DNA of 5,146 bases from NCBI GenBank assembly GCA_030602935.1, contig JAUVYU010000079.1:1-5146 (forward strand), in the 5' to 3' direction. The DNA comes from Candidatus Bathyarchaeota archaeon. GTDB taxonomy: Archaea > Thermoproteota > Bathyarchaeia > TCS64. Of this stretch, positions 1-4,616 are shown piece after piece. Position 1 is the stretch's first letter, and each line of letters opens with the position of its first letter. Below the pieces are notes generated by a model, which searched no databases, was not told where the DNA came from, and saw nothing but the letters and a program-made list of their open reading frames with translations. Made by a program: the position numbers and the translations under genes.

Positions 1-266
1 AGATAATAGACGCAGTCAAGGGCTACAGGACTGCCGACCCTTGAGTCGAAGACTGAGACCTCAACGCCGCCCAGCACGCCGTTGAACCCGCGGTTGAATC
101 CTCCAAACTCCTCGACGTCCTCAGATCTGAGCTTCAAGGCCTCCCACCAGTCCTTGATGGGAGTCATCAGTACGATCTCCGCCACATCATCGGCATCGCA
201 TCCGTAGAGCACTCTTGTGAAAGAACTGGGATCTCCGTTGGGCATCATCGCTAATCTCTCAGGCAT
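1..266 (-). CDS. Probable nucleoside (uridine/purine) phosphorylase, N-terminal fragment
   Basis: An open frame of 88 codons starts at ATG 264-266 and runs off the window edge, so only the N-terminus is visible. The translation begins MPERLAMMPNGDPSSF. The visible similarity to the PNP/uridine phosphorylase superfamily is a glycine-rich stretch (FGGFNRGFNGVLGGVEVSVF, about residues 54-73) followed by DSRVGSPVALD, which resembles the family's 'G...G..VsVvstGiGsPsa' phosphate-site region. Family members cleave nucleosides with phosphate to a free base and ribose-1-phosphate in the cytoplasm. The substrate cannot be told from this part. The family's usual early G-D-P-x-R-V motif is not cleanly present; PNGDPSSFTRV may correspond to it. 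The start is uncertain: ATGs at 248 and 245 are alternatives, and an in-frame ATG at 380 would add 38 residues. I prefer 266 because the extension does not look like this family and contains the only nearby TATA-like sequence. Confidence 0.6.
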   Translation of the reverse strand, partial: MPERLAMMPNGDPSSFTRVLYGCDADDVAEIVLMTPIKDWWEALKLRSEDVEEFGGFNRGFNGVLGGVEVSVFDSRVGSPVALDCVYY

Positions 267-280
267 CGTGTGTCGTATGT

Positions 281-288
281 TGATAAAA
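281..288 (-). promoter_or_regulatory. Possible TATA box for the nucleoside phosphorylase gene
   Basis: The minus strand reads TTTTATCA here, the only AT-rich patch upstream of the phosphorylase gene. Its centre is about 19 bases from ATG 266, which is close for a leaderless transcript under the usual spacing of about 25 bases. It fits better if translation starts at ATG 248 or 245, where a GAGAG stretch just upstream could act as a ribosome binding site. This is a weak call made from composition and spacing alone. Confidence 0.2.
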
Positions 289-383
289 TGTTTGCGAGGT
301 GCGCGCGCTTCGTGGAATGCGGAGTGGGGGTTCTTGAGTTCGGTGGCTGTGTAGGTTCTATTTGGGGAGAATTCCTTCATGTC

Positions 384-1303
384 TTATTGTTCCAGGCCTA
401 GATGTATGGCGTAGGCCCAGCATTTGGGTTTGGGCGGGATGTAGTTGCGGAGGGTTTCCTTGATTTTCTCAATTTCCCGGGGGGTGAGTATGTTCTGTAG
501 TTTCGTCGGTGTGTGTAGGGATTTACTAATTGTTGGACAGGGGCTTGTCCATGTATTCTGCGTGCGCATTGATCCAGTCTCCAACGTCTTCCTCGACCTA
601 TCCCTTCTACTGGGCGAAGGCGTGGCCCATGTTGACTACGGGAGAGGGTCACATTTCTGGCTATGGCCATCACGTTGAGCTTGTACTGCTCCGTGGCGGC
701 CTCACGGATAGCAGAGCTGATGACCAGACCCAGTCCTTGAGGTAGCTGCTGCCATGTTGTGGTCCAATGGTCGGAGCACAATGCTGCCTCCGACGCCATC
801 CGAGGCCTTGTAGAGGCTGCCGTCGGCCATTTTTATGATGCCTAGCCTTGACAGCTCCTCGTCTGGCAGCACTCTGGACTTGAACGTACCTGGTTGGACC
901 TCAGCACCTCCAGGCTGAGCCTCCGTGACACCCCCCATAGGGGGCCTGTAACAGGGATTTCTGCTTGGTCTGGGTCGGTCTTCCCAGCACTTCTTAGGTC
1001 CTCTCTGCCCGGACGATATACCCAGGCTGGTATAACCTGGTCGTCGTAGCCAGCTTTTAGCAGCTCCTTGTAGATGTTTGGTCCGCCCTTCAGGTTCTTG
1101 AGGTAGGCACCTACATGTTGTGGTGTAGTCTGGTGCTTCTCAGCCATTGCTTTGATTTCAATCAGGTCCAGTTCAGCTTATGCTAGGAGGTCTGCATAGG
1201 TGTTGAGGTCTATATCAGGTTCAGTCAACTCTATCGTGAGCTCCTAGGTGCCGTATGTGCTTGGAGCTGGATGTGGGCTGCTCCATGAAGTTATTGGTAC
1301 CAT
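384..1303 (-). pseudogene. Decayed protein-coding gene of unknown family, with stops and frameshifts
   Basis: Successive frames on the minus strand join into one plausible protein of about 300 residues. The frame from ATG 1303 starts MVPITSWSSPHP. It meets TAG at 1244-1246 and TAA at 1178-1180, yet the protein-like sequence continues past both (ELTIELTEPDIDLN, then AELDLIEIKAMAEKHQTTPQ, then YDDQVIPAWVYRPGRE). At a six-base G run (931-936) the sense moves to another frame (GVTEAQPGGAEV, RVLPDEELSRLGIIKMADGS). Near 755 it moves again (WQQLPQGLGLVISSAIREAA). Near 635-645 it moves to a frame containing DVGDWINAHAEYMDKPLS, interrupted by TAG at 607-609 and 598-600. Near 528 it moves last to ILTPREIEKIKETLRNY and KPKCWAYAIHLGLEQ, ending with TAA at 384-386. 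The flanking genes are intact, so sequencing error is unlikely to explain all of this. I see no signal peptide, membrane segment or catalytic motif. A remnant of a virus, plasmid or other integrated element is possible but unproven. Confidence 0.65.
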
Positions 1304-1416
1304 TTTCAGGTTGGTATTGCGACGGGAGGGGCTTCTAAGTGAAACTTATTGGTACCATTCATGTTTCAACCTTGCGGTGGGAGGCGGGCTTCCTCACGTT
1401 ATTTATTGGTACCATT
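1249..1416 (-). repeat. Three diverged direct repeats of 55-57 bp with an exact 14-bp core
   Basis: The 14-mer TTATTGGTACCATT (plus strand) occurs exactly at 1291-1304, 1346-1359 and 1403-1416, with steps of 55 and 57 bases. Its centre, TGGTACCA, is an 8-bp palindrome. On the minus strand each unit starts AATGGTACCAATAA and is followed about 25 bases later by a looser block. That block reads GAAGCCC, CTCCC, CGCAA in the two units nearer eL14, and CAGCCC...TCCAGC in the third. The units are therefore real diverged tandem copies, not just three chance 14-mers. On the minus strand each core contains ATG-GTA-CCA-ATA (Met-Val-Pro-Ile), and the third copy supplies the apparent start of the decayed gene. 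Operator-like binding sites, iterons or duplicated gene starts are all possible. Confidence 0.8.
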
Positions 1417-1424
1417 AGTATAAG
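1416..1424 (-). promoter_or_regulatory. Possible TATA box ahead of the repeats and the decayed gene
   Basis: The minus strand reads CTTATACTA directly before the first AATGGTACCAATAA unit. With archaeal spacing, a transcript would start near 1395, inside the first repeat unit, so the repeated 14-mers would lie just upstream and downstream of the start, as operators do. There is no clear purine-rich BRE element. This is a weak call made from position and composition. Confidence 0.25.
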
Positions 1425-1445
1425 GCTTGGCGCAGAGTCAGTGCT

Positions 1446-1462
1446 CCGCTTATTTCAAGCGG
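1446..1462. other. Short perfect hairpin in the intergenic region
   Basis: CCGCTT (1446-1451) pairs exactly with AAGCGG (1457-1462) around a 5-base loop. A second small dyad, CTGCCTGGGCAG (1477-1488), lies 14 bases away. I tested this stem as a tRNA anticodon arm on both strands and it fails: there is no T at position 33, no D arm, no T arm and no acceptor stem. Its role is unknown. It could be part of a structured transcript or of a protein-binding site. Confidence 0.45.
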
Positions 1463-1499
1463 TAAGCCCGATGGGTCTGCCTGGGCAGGTCGAGTTGAG

Positions 1500-1517
1500 A
1501 GTCTAAACGTTTAGACT
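1500..1517. promoter_or_regulatory. Exact 18-bp palindrome, candidate binding site for a dimeric protein
   Basis: AGTCTAAACGTTTAGACT equals its own reverse complement over all 18 bases, and the symmetry stops at both flanks (G opposite G). With no loop, it suits a site read in double-stranded DNA by a symmetric dimer (repressor, recombinase or restriction-modification protein) better than an RNA hairpin. It lies in the non-coding stretch between eL14 and the 14-bp-core repeats, about 84 bases from the nearest repeat core. No gene for a cognate protein is visible in the window. Confidence 0.5.
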
Positions 1518-1605
1518 GGGTTCGAGGTATGCGTGTGTTGTCTAGCTGAGGGTAGCACTCATGTCACTTACCCGAGTGGGGGCTGCTGCCCAGAGTACGT
1601 GCGTC

Positions 1606-1676
1606 CGCGCGCGCGACCCTTCTTTTTCGATGTACAAGTCCTCTACAGGTTTCTCGCGAAAACCCAGCGCGCGCGC
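1606..1676. other. Alternating CG tracts flanking a hairpin; possible structured RNA or Z-DNA-prone element
   Basis: CGCGCGCGCG (1606-1615) and GCGCGCGCGC (1667-1676) are two 10-base alternating tracts that can pair over 9 base pairs, enclosing about 51 bases. Inside lies a smaller hairpin, GGTTT (1648-1652) with AAACC (1660-1664) around a CTCGCGA loop. The element starts 20 bases past the eL14 stop, so it would lie in the 3' untranslated region of that operon if transcription continues. A CTTCTTTTTC run (1619-1628) could only serve as a T-run terminator for plus-strand transcription, and no plus-strand gene is seen. It matches no RNA family that I recognise. Confidence 0.35.
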
Positions 1677-1696
1677 CAAGCATAATAGCAGCAGCG

Positions 1697-1930
1697 TCAC
1701 TTGAGGAGCGTGGCTATCTCGTCATCGGAGGCGTTCCTGGAGATGTCGACGGTCTCGTCGAGGGGGCTGAGGTGGCTCAGGTTCACCCTTCGCCTGCGGA
1801 CGCCCGTGATCTCCTCTGGGCCCGTCACCATCACGTAGTTCCTGTCGATTACGTCGACGATGACGCAGCGGCTCCCGGCCTCTCGACCCGTAAGTTTCAT
1901 GCAGACCCGTCCCACGTCCATGACCGACAT
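1697..1930 (-). CDS. rpl14e: Ribosomal protein eL14 (L14e)
   Basis: The 77-residue product is a KOW/SH3-like large-subunit ribosomal protein found in archaea and eukaryotes. Visible family signature: start MSVMDVGRVCMKLTGREAGS (residues 1-20), the strand CVIVDVIDRNYVMVTGP (about 22-38), then TGVRRRRVNLSHLSPLDE (about 42-59), a basic RNA-contact segment followed by the conserved 'HL.P' stretch. The length is slightly short for an archaeal eL14, mainly at the C-terminus. The start at 1928-1930 matches the family's N-terminus. The stop of cmk lies only 4 bases upstream, and an AGGTGA ribosome-binding sequence (1935-1940) overlaps that stop, so the two genes are surely co-transcribed and probably translationally linked. 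In many archaea cbf5 comes next; here it does not. Confidence 0.93.
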   Translation of the reverse strand: MSVMDVGRVCMKLTGREAGSRCVIVDVIDRNYVMVTGPEEITGVRRRRVNLSHLSPLDETVDISRNASDDEIATLLK

Positions 1931-1934
1931 CCTG

Positions 1935-2501
1935 TCACCTGCTCTTGCAGTATTCCTCGACCACGCTTTTAAGGATTCGCGCAGTGCCGTCCGGTTCGTA
2001 GAGGTCCGTGTTCAGGATGACGTCGTAGATGGATAGGTCCGTTATGTCAATGTCGTAGTACTCGATGAACCTAAGCCTCTCGCTCTCAGCCCTGACTTTT
2101 GTCTCCCTCTCCGCGTCCTCGAGGCTCATGTCCTCCCTCTCGGCGATCCTCTTGACACTCGCCTCCGGAGGGGTCACTAGGTATATTCTCAGGTCCGCGT
2201 CCTCCGCCATCCAGCCCGCCAGGGTCGCGTCGAGGACCATGCCTCCCTTGCGGGTCTCCTCCTTGGCCCTCTCGTCGATGAGCTTGTCGAACTCGGGATC
2301 CTCGTCAGTCAGCTTAGACATCTCCTCCAGGGATAGTCCCCGTTCCTCAGCCATCTGCCTGAATATTGTGCCAGAGGAGACATATCGGAGCCCGAACGTC
2401 TCGGAAAGCCTTATAGCGTGGGTCGAGCGGCCCGAGCCGTGGAGCCCGCTTACGGCTATGACTAGTCCTTTTCCGGAACCTTTCACTCCGGATCCCGTCA
2501 T
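1935..2501 (-). CDS. cmk: Cytidylate kinase, archaeal type
   Basis: The 188-residue P-loop kinase would transfer phosphate from ATP to CMP or dCMP in the cytoplasm, supplying CDP. Domain order: P-loop in VIAVSGLHGSGRST (residues 14-27), NMP-binding helix with SSGTIFRQMAEERGLSLEE (42-60), core strand and helix VLDATLAGWMAEDADLRIYL (89-108), an arginine-rich lid (about 118-145: AEREDMSLEDAERE, RAESERLR), then the hallmark DIDITDLSIYDVILNTD (150-166). These blocks match the thermococcal CMP kinases, including the phrases 'IFRQMA', 'LAGWM' and 'DLSIYD'. The P-loop lysine is replaced by Arg25; some archaeal relatives have Thr there, so this need not mean loss of activity. The start at 2499-2501 follows the DUF106 stop by 12 bases. 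An ATG at 2506 is out of frame and closes at once. Confidence 0.92.
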   Translation of the reverse strand: MTGSGVKGSGKGLVIAVSGLHGSGRSTHAIRLSETFGLRYVSSGTIFRQMAEERGLSLEEMSKLTDEDPEFDKLIDERAKEETRKGGMVLDATLAGWMAEDADLRIYLVTPPEASVKRIAEREDMSLEDAERETKVRAESERLRFIEYYDIDITDLSIYDVILNTDLYEPDGTARILKSVVEEYCKSR

Positions 2502-2509
2502 TTCATAAG

Positions 2510-2515
2510 CCTCTC
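2510..2515 (-). promoter_or_regulatory. Ribosome binding site of cmk
   Basis: GAGAGG on the minus strand lies 8 bases before the cmk ATG and overlaps the TGA of the DUF106 gene. It supports ATG 2501 over the nearby out-of-frame ATG 2506 and suggests translational coupling within the operon. Confidence 0.6.
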
Positions 2516-3029
2516 AGGTCTGGGGCTCTATCTCGAAGCTTAGACCGAACACCCTTCTCATGATAATAGAGGCTGTGAATGAGCAGATGATGTACCAGGT
2601 GATGTAGTTTAGTTTAGTGCCACTCCAGAGAACTGGGTTGAAGGGCATCCAGGCAACCCCTATACTCCTACCGTAGAAACCGCCCAAGATCTGCCACATG
2701 ATTAGCATAGGGATCATCGTGTACATGCTCGTCTTCATCTGTGAGTTAGAGTTTTTCATCTGGGCCTGCTGCGACTCCTTCTGACTCTGTTGAGCCTTCT
2801 GGATCCTCCTCTGATTTCCAGTCCTCATGGCAGCCATCAACTCTTGCTGGGCATGGGAGGACTCCTCCATAGACTTCCGGTACTCCTCGACGTTCACAGA
2901 CCTCCTGCTTATATACGTGGTAAGGGCGGAGACCGCGAAGGCCAGCACCATTAAGAAGATGGTTGACGCCGGGGGCTCCTTAAGGAAATCCAGGCTTTGA
3001 GCCACCAGTCCTGGGAGCAGGTCTATCAT
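2514..3029 (-). CDS. DUF106 / EMC3-TMCO1-type membrane protein (archaeal Oxa1-superfamily insertase)
   Basis: The 171-residue protein has three predicted membrane segments: about 22-41 (STIFLMVLAFAVSALTTYIS), 103-120 (YTMIPMLIMWQILGGFYG) and 142-160 (YITWYIICSFTASIIMRRV). Between the first two is a long polar, Gln- and Lys-rich helical region (about 46-98, including QQELMAAMRTGNQRRIQKAQ) that should form a cytosolic coiled coil. This layout, the 'MIPMLIMWQILGGFYG' segment and the position just upstream of cmk identify the archaeal DUF106 family, relatives of YidC/Oxa1 and of eukaryotic EMC3, GET1 and TMCO1. The family is thought to help insert membrane proteins near the ribosome. The hydrophobic stretch VAWMPFNPVLWSG (125-137) lies just before the third segment. 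The gene appears to head the operon with cmk and eL14 behind its own promoter. eL34, often the next gene in archaea, is absent. Confidence 0.9.
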   Translation of the reverse strand: MIDLLPGLVAQSLDFLKEPPASTIFLMVLAFAVSALTTYISRRSVNVEEYRKSMEESSHAQQELMAAMRTGNQRRIQKAQQSQKESQQAQMKNSNSQMKTSMYTMIPMLIMWQILGGFYGRSIGVAWMPFNPVLWSGTKLNYITWYIICSFTASIIMRRVFGLSFEIEPQT

Positions 3030-3060
3030 TTTGATCTTATCCAGCCCTCATAAGCATCCA

Positions 3061-3072
3061 ATGAATAAAAAG
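3061..3072 (-). promoter_or_regulatory. Probable TATA box of the DUF106-cmk-eL14 operon; may also terminate gcvPAB
   Basis: The minus strand reads CTTTTTATTCAT here, starting 8 bases past the gcvPB stop codon. Its centre is about 38 bases before the DUF106 ATG, so the usual spacing predicts a transcript start near 3042 and a short leader of about 13 bases. A GAGGGC stretch in that leader is a possible but poorly spaced ribosome-binding sequence. The TTTTT run is also the kind of sequence at which archaeal RNA polymerase stops, so the same bases could end gcvPAB transcription. Confidence 0.45.
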
Positions 3073-3080
3073 GTGCCCCT

Positions 3081-4616
3081 CTAGGGGGCCACGGTGCAGT
3101 AGGATCGCCAGCTGAGGCAGATCGTCTTCGGATGGGCTGCTCTCGCCTCATCCAACTTGCCGATGGTCGTGTTCTTCGGTGCATTCATTACTTCTTCGGG
3201 GTCTGAATAGGCTAGCTCCGAGATCGCCTTGACAGCCTTGATGAACTCGTCCAGCGCCTCGATGGGCTCCGTCTCCGTCGGCTCGACCATAAGGGCCTCA
3301 GGGACGATGAGGGGGAAGTAGGTCGTGGGGGCGTGGATCCCATAGTCGAGGAGCTTCTTGGAGACGTTGAGGGCCCTGACCCCCGTGTCAGCGGCCATCT
3401 CAGCGGCGCTCAACACGGCCTCATGCATGCGCCATTTACCCTCTCCGAATGGGAGGGAGAAGCCTCTCAGCTCCTTCAGCTTGTAGGCAACGTAGTTGGA
3501 ATTGAGCACGGCGAGCTCTGAAGCCTCCTTTAGCCCTTCCCCGCCAAGCGACAGCATGTAGGTGTAGGCCTTCAACATGACGTTCGTGTTCCCGTGGTAG
3601 CCGTGGACTTTCCCAATCGTCTTGGGCTTGTCGTAGCTCAGGCTGTAAATGCCATCCGACTCGACTATGTCAGGGACAGGGAGGTAGTCTGCCAGTAACG
3701 CCTTCACACCGACGGGACCCGAGCCCGGGCCTCCACCGCCGTGGGGCGTCGAGAATGTCTTATGGAGGTTGACGTGGACAACGTCGAAGCCCATGTCACC
3801 CGGCCTGCACTTGCCCATGACGGCGTTCAGGTTGGCCCCGTCGTAGTACATGAGGCCTCCAACCTCGTGGATGATCGCCGCAATCTCAGCTATGTTCTCA
3901 TCGAAGATGCCCAATGTGTTGGGGTTGGTGAGCATCAGGCCTGCTGTCTGAGGGCCCACGACGCTTTTCAATGCCTCCAGATCTACGCCTCCATCCTCGT
4001 TGGAGGGGATCTCAACGGTCTTGTAGCCAGCCATTATCGCGCTTGCAGGATTCGTTCCGTGCGCAGAGTCGGGGATGATGATCTCAGTGCGTGACTCCAG
4101 CTCCCCATGATCCTCGTGGTAGGCCCTGATCAGCAGGATACCGGTGTACTCTCCGTGGGCTCCCGCTGCGGGCTGGAGGGTCCCGTCGTCCATGCCCGTC
4201 ACCTCCAGGAATCCAGATTTGAGCTTGTACAGGAACTCAAGCATACCCTGAACGGAGGACTCGTCCTGTTCCGGGTGCACCTCCGTCATCTTCGGATGGC
4301 CCGCAAGGACCTCGTTCACCACGGGGTTGTACTTCATGGTGCAGCTCCCGAGGGGGTAGATGATCCCAGAGCTCACGCCATAGTTCATCTGTGAGAGGTG
4401 TATAAAGTGGCGGAGAACCTCGATCTCGGATACCTCGGGAAGCCCTGCCGGCTTCGTTCTGAGCATCCCATTCGGGACCATCTCAGTGATGTCAGCCACT
4501 CCGTCTGTCAGCTCGGGCTCCAGTGATGGCACGTCGAAGCCTACCCGGCCCTCTCTCCCGAGCTCGAAGATGAGGGGTTCCTCCCAGTCGGCCTGCTTGT
4601 ACTTCCGCAATGTCAT
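3081..4616 (-). CDS. gcvPB: Glycine dehydrogenase (decarboxylating), subunit 2
   Basis: The 511-residue protein is the C-terminal half of the two-subunit P-protein of the glycine cleavage system. It binds pyridoxal phosphate, decarboxylates glycine, and passes the aminomethyl group to the lipoyl arm of GcvH. Visible motifs: YPLGSCTMKYNP (87-98), QPAAGAHGEYTG (148-159), DSAHGTNPASA (183-193), LTNPNTLGIFD (229-239), YYDGANLNA (257-265) and the PLP-lysine site NLHKTFSTPHGGGGPGSGP (283-301), where K286 should form the Schiff base. The length is at or slightly above the family norm. Its ATG overlaps the gcvPA stop by 4 bases (ATGA, 4613-4616), with GGAGGTG at 4625-4631 eight bases upstream, so the two subunits are translationally coupled and should form a heterotetramer. 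gcvT, gcvH and lpd are not in the window. Confidence 0.97.
   Translation of the reverse strand: MTLRKYKQADWEEPLIFELGREGRVGFDVPSLEPELTDGVADITEMVPNGMLRTKPAGLPEVSEIEVLRHFIHLSQMNYGVSSGIIYPLGSCTMKYNPVVNEVLAGHPKMTEVHPEQDESSVQGMLEFLYKLKSGFLEVTGMDDGTLQPAAGAHGEYTGILLIRAYHEDHGELESRTEIIIPDSAHGTNPASAIMAGYKTVEIPSNEDGGVDLEALKSVVGPQTAGLMLTNPNTLGIFDENIAEIAAIIHEVGGLMYYDGANLNAVMGKCRPGDMGFDVVHVNLHKTFSTPHGGGGPGSGPVGVKALLADYLPVPDIVESDGIYSLSYDKPKTIGKVHGYHGNTNVMLKAYTYMLSLGGEGLKEASELAVLNSNYVAYKLKELRGFSLPFGEGKWRMHEAVLSAAEMAADTGVRALNVSKKLLDYGIHAPTTYFPLIVPEALMVEPTETEPIEALDEFIKAVKAISELAYSDPEEVMNAPKNTTIGKLDEARAAHPKTICLSWRSYCTVAP

Noticed and set aside
598..609. Two in-frame TAG codons (FAQ-TAG-KG-TAG-VEED) that could be read as pyrrolysine.
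   Set aside because: A TAA, a TGA and several frameshifts lie in the same region, so general decay explains the stops. No pyl gene or methylamine gene is nearby.
445..745. Two overlapping plus-strand open frames of about 70-77 codons opposite the decayed gene.
   Set aside because: Their translations are low in protein-like character, while the minus strand gives coherent fragments over the same bases.
931..936. Programmed frameshift at the six-G run of the decayed gene.
   Set aside because: Three more frame changes and several stop codons remain elsewhere in the gene, so a single recoding event would not restore a product.
1249..1416. CRISPR array, because of three repeats at regular spacing.
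   Set aside because: The exact repeat is only 14 bp, the spacers are related to one another instead of unique, and there are only three copies with no cas gene in view.
1430..1535. Possible tRNA: the hairpin CCGCTT/AAGCGG plus a GGGTTCGAGG stretch resembling a T loop.
   Set aside because: No acceptor stem, D arm or paired T stem can be drawn on either strand. The hairpin loop lacks T33, and the bases around GTTCGAG do not pair.
1616..1630. T-run after GC-rich DNA as a plus-strand terminator.
   Set aside because: No plus-strand gene or promoter could be supported upstream of it.
3741..4394. Plus-strand open frames opposite gcvPB, and others opposite cmk (2065-2508) and gcvPA (4742-4945).
   Set aside because: They lie antisense to clearly conserved genes, have no family signal or start context, and arise from the codon bias of the real strand.
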